Source: Microstegium vimineum (taxonomy: Eukaryota; Streptophyta; Magnoliopsida; Poales; Poaceae). From it: a DNA stretch of 64,000 nt. Each line of letters starts with the position of its first letter. Position 1 is the first letter of the stretch. The notes below the pieces were generated by a model that saw nothing but the letters and a program-made list of their open reading frames with translations, ran no database searches and was not told the DNA's origin. Location: positions 23,694,979 through 23,758,978 of the forward strand of contig CM039119.1 in the NCBI GenBank assembly GCA_022036555.1. Reading direction: 5' to 3'. Positions 46,987-57,851 of the stretch are shown here, one piece after another. The translations under genes were made by a program, and so were the position numbers.

Positions 46987-49900
46987 CAAGCAAAGAAAGA
47001 AAGAAGAACACTTAGAGAAAAGAAAAGAGAAGAGAAAAGAAAGTAAGAGAAGAAAGAACGAAAAGAAGAAATAAGACTCAAGAGAGAAGAAAGAGTCAAG
47101 AGAAGGGCACCAAGAGCGAAGAAGGAAGAGAAGATGGCCAAGGATGCTTCATCTAGTGAGCTATCAAGTAGCTCGGATGATGGAGATGGTGATGCATCCT
47201 ACTACGACTCCAAGGGTGGAAAGAAGAAGAAGGAGAAGGATGATGGCAGCAGCAACAACAAGAAGAAGTACTCCGCCGTATCCTTCAATTATTCTTATTT
47301 GACTAATCATGACCGTAAGTCTTTTGTAAATGTTCCCACCGGCAAGTTACCTCATTTTGATGGGACTAACTTTGCTAAGTGGAAGCATTTGATGAAGGCC
47401 TACCTTATTGGTCTGCACCCCGGTCTTTGGGAGATTGTTGTGAAGGGTGTGCAGGTGTCGGAAGATCCCAAAGAGCCAACAAATGAACAGATGATTGATG
47501 TCCATCTCAATGCTCAAGCCACTAGCATCCTCCTTAGTGCTTTGGATGGAAATGAGTACAATAGAGTGATAAATGTGGATGTGGCCAAGCAAATTTGGGA
47601 CACCATACACCTAGCTCATGAAGGTGTAGATAAGGTGAGAAAGGCAAAGATTGATTTGATCATGGCCAAGTTCAATAGGTTTGTGATTGTGGAAGGTGAA
47701 GGGCCACAAGAGATGTTTGACCGGTTGATGACCATGGTCGGCAAGATTAGAGGATATGGTTGTGAAGAGCTTGATGATCACAAGGTGGTGAAAATCATGC
47801 TGGAAGCCTACTCACCAAGGAATGAGACCATGGTCACCTTGATTAGAGACAAGAAGAAGTTTGAGCACTTCACTCCCAATGATGTGCTTGGAAGATTGTT
47901 GACCTTTGACATGCAAAGAGAGGAAGCAAATGAGAGAAGAAAGCTTGGATAGTTGCAATCAAAGCTTGATGGCATGAAGATTAAGGATGTGGCTCTCAAG
48001 TCAAGCAGGGTAACCAAGAAGAGCTTCCCAAGCAAGAAAGAGGGCAGGAAGCAAGCATCCACAAGCAAGCCCAAGAAAATCAAGCAATTGCAACAAGAAG
48101 ATGACTCCACCTCTTCCTCAAGTGATGATGAAGATGACGGGGTTGATGAAGAAGAGATCAAAGATATGGCTTTCTTCATCAAGAAGTACAACAAAGGCTT
48201 GAAGAAAAATGGGTACAAGGTTGTGAAAATAAGATTCCCTAGCAAGAAGAAGAGAACTTGCTACAATTGTGGTAGCAACGAGCACTTTATTGCTAAGTGC
48301 CCAAATGAGAAGAAAGATGGCTTCCACAAGAAAGAGAGACAAGATGGCAAGTTTGAGAACAAGAGAAGGTTCAAGCAAGTGGGTGAAGCCCATATCAGCC
48401 ATGAGTGTGATTCATCACTAGAGGGCCAAAGTGATGAGGATGAGAAGCTTGCAACCATTGCTATCCAAAAGCCATCCTCTACACCGAGGCTCTTCAATAA
48501 CATGAGTGATGATGATGACTACTACTCCCCTCACATTTGCCTTATGGCAAAGGGTGAGAAGGTAAAATCAAAAGCCAAATCTCATCCTCCCTCTCATGAT
48601 GCTTCTAGTAGTGATATTAGTGACACCTCTTGTGATGAAGGTTCTAGTGATGAAGAAATGAATGAAATCATAAAGAACCTAAATCCTAAAATCACACTAA
48701 TAATCTCTAAGCTAAAGGAGGAATTAGAGGAAATCCAAGTAGAGTTGGACAATAGAGAGAGTGGCCTTAATGATCTTGAAAAAATGTATATTGCCAACAA
48801 GGAATCTCTTAAGGAAGAGAGAAGTGAGGTGAAATCCTTGCAAAAGGCCTTGGCCAAAGAGCAAGGAGATCATGCTCTCACTAAGAAGGCAAATATTTCA
48901 CTCCATGAAAAGTATCATGTCTTATATGAAAAGCACAAAGAAATGGAGTTGCAATATAACCTTCTTTGGGAGAGCAACCCACAGCCCTCTACCTTAAAGG
49001 ATACCTATATTCCCTCCACTAGCCAAGGTTGTGGAAGATGTTTTGAAATTGATATAAATGCTTATTCCACTAACCTTGCCAACATGGAAGCAATGAAGAA
49101 GGAGATTGCTAGGCTCAATGCTTTGCTACATGAAAGGTGCAATGATGCTAAGAAATGGCAAAATAGCCATTTTGGCCCCTCAACTATCACCGAAGGCTCA
49201 AATTGGCCCTCAACTATTACCGAAGGAGCAAACTGGTCCCTGAACTATCAAAATGACCACTTTGACCCTTAAACTTATGATTTTCGTCTCAATTTCATCC
49301 ATTATCCCTGATCGATGGATACATGGACATATAAACTGCGAAAAGGTCAAAACCGCCCCTCATTATTTTCTTTACTTGTTGACCGCTCACGGTGTTTCCA
49401 ACCCCACCGTTTGTTTAAAAATTACCAAAATATGATTTAATGTTAGAGAATTCATAAAAAAATTGTTTTCCCAAAATTTAATGTTCGAAACCAGTTTTGT
49501 TTTACTACAATCGTGATATACCTTTTCATTAATCGCTTAGAATATTTAAAGCTTATATGATCTCCTAAAATTCAAAACTAGGTTAAAGTGAAACCGTGGA
49601 TGCAAATGGAGGTAAATTCTAGTCTAGCTTAACCAGGTAAACTTCATGTGTTTTGTAAAATCATGCCACAGTACATCATCATACGTGGCTGGCGACAACG
49701 ATATGTGCTACATGACCCACACGGAGGACGACGCCGACTAGCAAGATTATGTCTCATGTGGATAGCTCCTCATGAAGAGTAACTCCTCAAATTTACATCC
49801 GAGTTATATATTTTGTACTATATTTGTTTAGAGAGATTATTCTCTACTATGTTCCTTCAACGATCTATGCTCATTGATTATTCTAAGTTAAAATAAACTT

Positions 49901-50589
49901 TTTTATGAATTTTCTAACATTAAATCATATTTTGGTATTTTCAAAACAAACCGCGAGGTTGGAAACGTCGTGAGCAGCCAACAAGTAAAGAAATTAATGA
50001 GGGGCAGTTTCGACCTTTTCACAGTCCATCTATCCACGTGTCCATCGATCAGGGATAATGGATGAAATTGAGACAAAAATCATAAGTTTAAGGGCCAAAC
50101 TGGCTGTTTTGATAGTTCAGAGGCCAATTTGAGCCTTCGGTGATAGTTGAGGGGTCAAAGTGGTCGTTTTGATAGTTCAAGGGCGAATTTGAGCTTTCGG
50201 TGATAGTTGAAGGGCCAAAACGGCTATTTTGCCATAAGAAATCAGCAAGTGGCAAAGTTGATCAACCAAAGAAGCCACAATTCAAAGATGGAAGACATCC
50301 TTTCATCAAAGATGGACTTGGCCTCAATCGTGGAGGAAAAGAGAATGGAAGAAAGGTTGTCAAAGGAATTGAATGTGTTCAGTTTGTGAGCAGTGGGAGA
50401 ATAGGTACAGAGAGGACTGCACAGCCAGTGGCACAAGCCTCACCCCGAGCAGCACAGCCAACCAAGGTCGGCAGTGCCGCTATGAAGGTTGGCAGTGCCG
50501 CTCCCCGCAGAAAAGGGAAGGCCACCTATGACTCCACTGCCCACAGCAAGCACACTAAAGAAGTGTATAGGGTAAAGAATGAGGTGTAG
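46987..50589 (+). pseudogene. gag of F, second part, split by transposon K
   Basis: After the D insertion the frame runs through a polypurine, Lys/Arg/Glu-rich stretch, then MAKDASSSELSSSS at 47134 and the UBN2-type gag core of Copia elements (LPHFDGTNFAKWKHLMKAYL, LWEIVVKGVQV, VAKQIWDTIHLAHEG, FEHFTPNDVLGRLLTF). A TAG at 47950 interrupts the frame. A zinc knuckle C-X2-C-X4-H-X4-C (CYNCGSNEHFIAKC) is at 48259-48300, followed by a coiled coil around 48720-48960. K interrupts at 49156; removing K and one 7-bp target copy restores D-A-K-K-S-A-S. The end (to the TAG at 50587-50589) includes the doubled peptide VGSAA, each copy encoded by the F-specific palindrome. The long size is typical of SIRE-like gags. 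Confidence 0.85.
49156..50234. mobile_element. Transposon K: 1.08-kb non-autonomous DNA element with very long TIRs
   Basis: It starts TGGCAAAATAGCC and ends GGCTATTTTGCCA, flanked by TAAGAAA on both sides (49149-49155 and 50235-50241). The inverted similarity continues for about 320 bp on each side, with imperfect internal repeats of an AACTATCACCGAA block near the tips. The 440-bp centre has no ORF of note. Long TIRs suggest a MULE-like MITE, although the visible 7-bp target copy is shorter than the 9 bp usual for Mutator. Confidence 0.8.
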
Positions 50590-53500
50590 AAGCCAAAAGG
50601 AAACTATCTGGGCCACCCCAAATAGGTACTCATATCAATCAAGGGCTCAAGCATCTTACTAAAGTTTGAAATCTTGTTTTGAGTTGAAGAACAACAGCAA
50701 GGGTGAAGTTATTGCCAAGCACATTGGCAATGGAAAGAATATTTACATTAATGCTTTCATTTGGGGTTCCTAAAACTCTTGTTACTAACATGCAAGGCCC
50801 CAAGAATCTTTGGGGACCTAAGTCAAGGAACTAAACTTGTTTTGTAGGCATACTCCTCCGGTGGATCAAGTTGGGTGCTTGATAGTGGATGCACAAATCA
50901 TATGACCAGAGAAAGGAGTATGTTCAGTTCATATACCCCCTCAACCGATGCAAGTGAGAACATTGTCTTTGGAGACAACTCAAAGGGGGATGTGATCGGT
51001 CTTGGTAAAGTTGCTATAACTCTAGATCATTCTATCTCTAATGTATTGCATGTTGATTCGTTGAGTTACAATTTGTTGTCTGTTTCACAACTTTGTGAGA
51101 TTGGCTACAATTGTCTCTTTACGGATAAAGGTGTGGAAGTTCTTAAGAGGGAGGATTCCTCTATTGTCTTTATGGGTCATTTGAAGGGCAAGCTTTACCT
51201 AGTTGATTTCAACAAAAGTAAGGCTAAGCTTGAGACTTGTTTAGTGGAAAAATCTAGCATGGGTTGGCTATGGCATCGCCGACTAGCCCATGTTGGGATG
51301 AGGAACTTGGCCAAACTCCTAAAGAATGAACACATCCTTGGACTAACAAATGTTCATTTTGAGAAAGATAGGATATGTGGAGCAGGCCAAGCTGGAAAGC
51401 AAGTAGGTGTACCTCACCCACCAAAGAGAATCATGACCACCACTCAACCATTGGAGTTGATTCATATGGATCTCTTTGGACCGGTTGCCTACATTAGTAT
51501 CAGGGGTAACAAATATGGATTAGTAATTGTTGATGATTATTCCCGTTTCACTTGGGTGTTCTTTGTTTATGATAAGTCTCAGGTACAAGACAAGGTGAAA
51601 ACCTTTGTGAGAAGGGCTCAAAAGGAATTTGGTCTCCCAATCAAGAAAGTGAGAAGTAACAATGGGACCGAGTTCAAGAACACCATGGTGGAAGAGTTTC
51701 TTGATGGTGAGGGCATCAAACATGAGTTTTCAGCTCCTTACACCCCTCAACAAAATGGTGTAGTAGAGAGGAAGAATAGGACTCTCATTGATATGGCAAG
51801 GACAATGCTTGATGAATACAAGACTTCGGACATTTTTTGGTGTGAAGCAATCAACACCGCTTGTCATGCCATCAACCGTCTCTATCTACACAAGAAGCTT
51901 CAAAAGACATCATATGAACTCCTAACCGGTAACAAACCAAAGGTGTCTTACTTTAGAGTTTTTGGGTGCAAAGTGTTCATTCTCAACAAACGACCCAAAA
52001 CCTTTAAGTTTGCACCTAAAGTTGATCATGGCATATTACTTGGTTATGGATCAAATGAGAATGCCTATCGTGTCTTCAACCAAATTGTTGGCAGAGTTGA
52101 GATCATGATAGATGTGACATTTGATGAATCTAATGGCTCTCAAGTGTAGCAAGTTGATGCAAGTGTTGTAGGAAAGGAGGGTTCACCATGTGAAGCAATC
52201 AAGGATTTGGCCATAGGAGAAATTAGGCCATTGGAAGAAGAAGATGCTGATCATGAGGAGCCCCAAGGTGTTTTTGCACAAGATTCCGTTGTGATACTTG
52301 ACAAACAACAATAGCACACACCTGCTGCAGTTTAGCAGGTCGGCAGTGCCGCCCCCAGTGAACCAGCAGCAGGCAGTCCAGCAAGGACTGCATCACCTCA
52401 ATGGCTTAACCTAGAGCCTATATTTGAACAAGAACAAGATACTAGTACAGCAGAAGATCAAGGAGGTGTTGAACACCCAAGACTACGCCAAACTATCCAA
52501 CGGGATCACCCCGTTGACAACATTCTTGGAAGCATCCGCAAGGGGGTAACAACTCGTTCTCATATTTCAATTTTTTGTCGATTTTACTCGTTTGTTTCCT
52601 CCTTGGAACCCTTGAAGGTAGATCAATCACTTGATGATCCGGATTGGATTATGACAATGCAAGAAGAGCTAAACAACTTTGAAAGGAATCAAGTTTGGAC
52701 TTTGGTGGAAAGGCCCAAGACCAATGTGATAGGCACCAAATGGGTATTCTGCAACAAGTAAGATGAGAATAGTGTGGTGACAAGGAACAAGGCAAGATTG
52801 GTGGCTCAAGGGTTCACTCAAGTAGAGGACTTGGACTTTGAAGAAACATATGCACTGGTGGCAAGACTTGAAGCAATTTGGATGCTTCTAGCTTTTGCTG
52901 CCCATCATGACTTCAAGTTATATCAAATGGATGTCAAGAGTGCATTTCTCAATGGCCCAATATAAGAGTTGGTTTATGTTGAGCAGCCACTCGGTTTCGA
53001 AGACCCCAAGTTCCCCAACCATGTCTACCAACTCCAAAAGGCGCTCTATGGGCTTAAGCAAGCACCAAGAGCATGGTATGAATGCCTTAAGGAATTCTTG
53101 CTCAAGCAAGGCTTTGAAATAGGCAAAGCCGATCCTACCCTCTTCACTCATAAGATCAATAAAGATATCTTTGTGTGCCAAATATACGTCGATGACATAA
53201 TATTTGGTAGTACTAATGTTTCTTTTTGTGAAGATTTTAGTAGGATTATGACTAAGAGGTTTGAGATGTCCATGATGGGTGAGCTCAAGTTCTTCCTTGG
53301 TTTTAAAATCAAGCAATTGAAGGAAGGAACTTTTCTATGCCAAGCAAAGTACACCCAAGATATGCTAAAGAAGTTTTACATGGTGAATGCAAAGCCTATC
53401 AAAACTCCCATGTCAACCAATGGACATCTTGATCTTGATGTAGAAGGGAAAGCCGTGGATCAAAAGGTATATCGTTCCATTATTGGCTCCCTACTTTACC

Positions 53501-54138
53501 TTTGTGCATCTAGGCCGGACATAATGCTTAGTGTGTGCATGTGTGCTAGATTTCAAGCTAACCCGAAAGAGTGCCACTTGGTGGCGGTTAAGAGAATCTT
53601 GAGATATTTAGTACACACTCCTAACCTTGGTTTGTGGTATCTTAAGGGCTCCAAGTTCGATCTACTTGGCTATTCGGATTCCGATTATGCCGGTTGCAAG
53701 GTAGACCGAAAAAGCACTTCAGGGACATGTCAATTCCTTGGATGGTCCCTAGTGTCTTGGGGTTCTAAAAAGCAAAATTGTGTAGCCCTTTCCACCGCTA
53801 AGGCCGAGTATGTTGCAGCCGGTGCATGTTGTGCTCAACTACTTTGGATGAGGCAAACCTTAAAAGATTTGGGATGTCAATTCACCAAGATACCTCTCTT
53901 CTGTGATAACGAGAGTGTCATTAAACTTGCAAATAACGCAATTAGTCACTCTAGAACAAAACACATAGACATCCGTCATCACTTCTTGAGAGACCACGAA
54001 TTAAAAAGAGATATCACAATTCGCCATGTGAGCACCGAAAAGCAACTAGCCGATATCTTCACTAAGCCTCTAGATGAGACAAGGTTTTGTGCTTTGCGTA
54101 GTGAGCTAAATATACTTGATTCTCGTAACCTTGTTTGA
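50590..54138 (+). pseudogene. pol of F: protease, integrase, RT, RNase H (Copia order)
   Basis: Protease has the Copia active site LDSGCTNHMT at 50878. Integrase follows: WLWHRRLAHVG gives the His pair, but the second Cys of the C-X2-C pair is Gly (GGC at 51385-51387), and the second catalytic Asp is Asn (RSNNGTEF, AAC at 51658-51660). The Glu is kept (NGVVERKNR). RT contains RLVAQGFTQ, YQMDVKSAFLNG, LYGLKQAPRAWY and YVDDIIFG (near 53190). RNase H shows SDSDYAGC, KAEYVAA and CDNESVIK. Stops at 52147, 52312, 52336, 52759 and 52963 break the frame; from 52969 to 54138 it is open. The integrase could not have been catalytic. Confidence 0.9.
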
Positions 54139-55271
54139 ACTATAGCACACATTTGTTTGCCAACCTAGCGACATAGGAAAAGCTTTAGGAAATTCTTTAA
54201 TTATGTGTTTCAAAACTCTCTTCAAAAGACCAACTAAGGCTCATGACCATTGTCTGTAATGTTGACTGCTTACTGGTCATGATGCTTAGGCATATATGTC
54301 CATATCTAATATAAAGAATAGTCCAACTGGATTTAGCCCAACAGCTGTTATTCACCCTGGTCGGCAGTGCCGACCTCTGTCCTTTGGGCAGATTCAGGTG
54401 AATCTCTCGTGGACTCGTGGGCCTTTATAAAACCTATCCGTTGCTCTATGCCCACGACCACGCCACCGCCCCTTCGACCAGAACCCTCCTCACCCCTCCT
54501 CTCTTCCATAGAGGTGACCTAAGAGCTCCATTGTCGTCCCCTTGGCCGGCATTGCCACTCCTCAACCCTCCACCATCGTCTTTCTGTGAGATTGGTGGAC
54601 GTGCTGCTTGTGGAAGGAATCCCTCTCCTCTTTTCCCTTCAATCCCACGATTTGGAAGCAAGGTGAAACCCTAACCTAAACTTTTTGGTTCGATCTATGC
54701 AATGAGATGGTTCTAGTTGAGGATTCATGTTTCTGGGAGGTGTATGAGGGGATTGGAACTAGGATTAGGGGTTAGATTTGGTGGATTTGGACTCACCCTT
54801 CTCGGATGAACAGAGGCAGGTCGACAGTGCTGCCCTGGGGTCGGCAGTGCCTCCCCCAGCAAATTCCATCTACTGAGCCTCAGTTTTCTGGGAGAGGTAG
54901 GCCCAGATTTGCTCAATCTAAACCCTAGCTCAAAGCTCTGGTCTCCAAATATTTTCTACCCTTCATATCCTTAGCTAGGGCATTGTTATTTTTTCATTAG
55001 ATTGTGATTCTAAAATTTTGACAAGGTGTAGAAGTTGTTGAAACCAGGATTTAAGCATAGAAAGAAGTCTAGAGAAAATCCAGTGGAGCTCCTGAGGCCA
55101 GCAGTGCCAACCTCAGAGGGAGGCAGTGCCGCCCTACATCTGCTGATTCAAATAGCAAGCTTCCACTTGGTGTTTTCTCTGAATTTCTTCCTCTGCTTAA
55201 CCCCTGTTTTTAATTTAATCTACACACTGTCATATACAGTTTCTTATCTAGTCTTCATATGTGTTGCATAG
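54139..55271 (+). other. Noncoding region of F after pol, with palindromic motifs
   Basis: No gene is supported. Five copies of the F motif lie here: 54359-54375 (perfect), 54819-54834, 54838-54852, 55095-55112 and 55119-55134. CTTTATAAAAC at 54422-54432 could be a TATA box for the downstream ORF. Confidence 0.6.
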
Positions 55272-56216
55272 ATGAATCTCGGAGGTGAAGGAAGTTCAGC
55301 CGGTGGCAGGAGGAAGCGAGTTGGCAAGGTGCCAAGTCGCAAGGCCAATGGGAAGGTGCAGATGTCATTTAACAGAGATGCAGCCTTCGAGCAAGAAGAG
55401 AGATATCAGATGGAAGGCTATACCATTCGACAGTGGCCAGAGACACCCCTGCACATCACTGAGTATTACCATGGGTACATGCAGGAGGTCGAGGGTGAGT
55501 TTTTGCTTACAACACCTCAAGATACAGTGCAGCACGTTGTCACTGACTATGCTAGAGCCTGGAAGGCCATAGAGGAGGCAAGATCGGTCAATCCATACAC
55601 TGTGCCAAAGATGAGAGGTATTGATTATCGCTTTTGGAATGTCTTTCATTCCAACTTCTATGCTACCGCCATCTTTAACAGGCCAACAAGCAGGATCTGC
55701 AAGATGCAGTACATTGATTTCCCAAAGCTTGAGAGCAGGGAGGACATGCAGTTGACTGCTTCCATCAAGGTATGTGACCGCTTTCAGATGACTGACCTCC
55801 TGAGCTTCATGTATGATTGAAACACAGAGATTCTTGCTCAGTTCCATGCTACTTATTATTAGGATCAGGAGGTAGATGAGATACACTAGATGACAGATGG
55901 TCATCACTACCGCTGTGAGTATGTCACATTTTGTTGCATACATGGCTTTGGAAGTGATCATAGGGCTCTACCTAGTATTCACCAGGGTGCTAGAGCTGAT
56001 CCACAGTCTGTGAGTTTCATGTGGGAGGATCAGATTGAGGGGGAGCCCAACTGGTCCAGGACCAACCTTAAGAGTCTCTACTACATACTGAACAACTTCA
56101 TCAGGGTGACTCTCAACCCCAAGGACAATGCTACTGATCTTAATGGTTATATAACAAATGTCCTTGCTCAGTTTCCAAATGGTGAGAGGTTCAGCATTCC
56201 GAGGTTTGTTTGGGTT
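55272..56216 (+). pseudogene. Extra ORF of F after pol, cut by G
   Basis: The ATG at 55272 (MNLGGEGSSAGGRRKR) opens 182 codons; the frame then continues through stops at 55818, 55860 and 55887 to the G insertion at 56216. The protein has a basic N terminus, then aromatic-rich segments (YTIRQWPETPLH, IDYRFWNVFHSNFYA, LAQFHATYY, MTDGHHYRCEYVTFCCIHGFG). Gly/aromatic phrases of this kind also mark the extra ORF of A and C, so a distant relation is possible. SIRE-like elements often carry an additional ORF here. All three stops fit a lost Trp (TGG to TGA or TAG). The function is unknown. Confidence 0.6.
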
Positions 56217-57799
56217 TGAAAGGATCTAGGCCCCTAGTGTTTTGGTGATTAACAACAATGCAAGATTACTATGACTAACGTGTGTTTTGTAGAGGCAATA
56301 AGAAAGTTAGGTCATGGTAATGGATGGTTGATTGGACTATCATGATATTCGTGCCATTTATTGGAATCGTTTTGGTTTTCAAAGGATTAGCGACAAGGAT
56401 GAAGCATAGACTAGATCTAAGTGTCATTTGGAGTTGAGGGACACTTAGAGTAGTTTAGCACCTTTATTTTTCTTTAGCCATACTATTAAGGGGGGTACTA
56501 TCTAGTAGCTTGACCTAGGAGAGGCTATGTGATTAGGTGTGGTGCACACTTGTGAAAACTAGCACTAGGAAGCTTTAGAAATAGTCCTTGGACCAAGTAG
56601 AGCAACTTCCATGTTGGAAGTGTGCTAACTGGTTTGAAAAGAAGATCTGAACGCTAGTGAATACCTGGGTCCGGACCATTGGCTATGCGTCCGGACCCTA
56701 GGGTTTGCTCTGCTTGTATCAGGGCGTCCGGACCCAATGAATAGTGTAGGGTTCAGACTGCATGTTGCGTCCGGACCAATGCAGAGAGCTCCAGAGAGAG
56801 CAGTTTGGATCCGGACGCTGTCCGGAGTTGTGAGTCCGGACCCCAGGTAGCGTCTGGACTCCAGCAGAGAGTTCTAGAAAGTGATATTTGGATCCGGACG
56901 CTATCAGGGCTCGCACGTCCGGACTGCGTTTAGAGTCTGGACGGCGTGCTTATCAGTGCTAGGTACAGAGAGCTAAGGGGGTCCAGACGCATGCGTAATG
57001 GTCCGGATCCCACCTTGCAGCAGCGTTCGGAGTGACGCAGAAAGGCACAAGTTGTGCCTAACGGTTGTGGGTTGGCTTGGGGGTATTTATACACCTCCAC
57101 CAGCCCCATGAACCCTCTCTTGCTCATTCCAATTGCTGACCAACCCTTGTGAGAGTGCAAGAAGTGCAAGAGCCCTAGTGAGGGTGTGATTTGCAATTCC
57201 TTGAGTTGATTCTCACTAGTTGCTTAGAGATAGCAAGTGTGCATCCATTCAATCACTAGACTAGCCTTGGTCAAGTGAGAGTTAGTGCTTGTTACTCTTG
57301 GTGATCGACATCACCTAGACAGCTTCGCGGAGGTTCTCTTGGTGATCATCCGGTGGAGATCATTGTGGATGGACCAAGCTTTGTTGTGATCGGTTGTGGG
57401 CGATTCACCAAGCCAGAGTGGCAAAGAATCAGCCCGTAGAGAGCACTTAGTCCTTGTGCGGACTAAGGGGGAGTGATACCGTGCGCAGTGCTCCAACGAG
57501 GACTAGGGGGAGTGTCGACTCCTCGATACCTCGGCAAAACGTCATCGTGTCAACTTGCTTACTCCCTTCTCCTTACTTAATGCAATTACTTTCAAGCATT
57601 ACTTTCTACATTTCCTTTGTGTTGCTTGACTAGAATTGCATAGGGCTTTACTGCTTTCTTTGCCATGTCCTTTTTGTGTAGCTAGGACACACTTGGGAAA
57701 AGCACTAGGGGGTTAATTGACTCTTGTTAGGTTTAATTCTTGCTTAGAAATTTAAAAGAGCCCAATTCACCCCCCCTCTTGGGAATCTTGATCCTTTCA
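56217..57799 (+). repeat. 5' LTR of G
   Basis: 1583 bp, starting TGAAAGGATC and ending GATCCTTTCA, a perfect 10-bp inverted terminal repeat. A cluster of GTCCGGAC-like motifs lies at 56668-57010, upstream of TATTTATA at 57084-57091. It shares start and motif with solo LTR E. Confidence 0.9.
57084..57091 (+). promoter_or_regulatory. TATA-like box of the G LTR
   Basis: TATTTATA in the context GGGGGTATTTATACACC, 75 bp after the last TCCGGA motif. Confidence 0.55.
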
Positions 57800-57801
57800 A
57801 T

Positions 57802-57813
57802 TGGTATCAAAGC
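57802..57813 (+). other. Primer-binding site of G
   Basis: TGGTATCAAAGC, the initiator tRNA-Met site with one mismatch, two bases after the LTR end. Confidence 0.8.
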
Positions 57814-57851
57814 CTTGTTGCTCTAAATTAGGCTTAACCGCCTAGAGCAAG

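Larger units (their letters stand above)
30191..56216 (+). mobile_element. Element F: SIRE-like Copia retrotransposon, host of D, K and G
   Basis: The 5' LTR (30191-31415), iMet primer site, gag with zinc knuckle, PR, IN, RT and RH in Copia order, and a further ORF after pol are all recognisable. The element is interrupted by D in gag (31615-46981), by K in gag (49156-50234) and by G in the extra ORF (56217). The rest of the extra ORF and the 3' LTR must lie right of the window. F is the oldest element on the right half, because three others interrupt it. Integrase has lost key residues and there are many stops. Confidence 0.85.

Noticed and set aside
49253..49435. Short ORF in transposon K
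   Set aside because: 60 codons across the TIR and centre with no domain; K looks noncoding.
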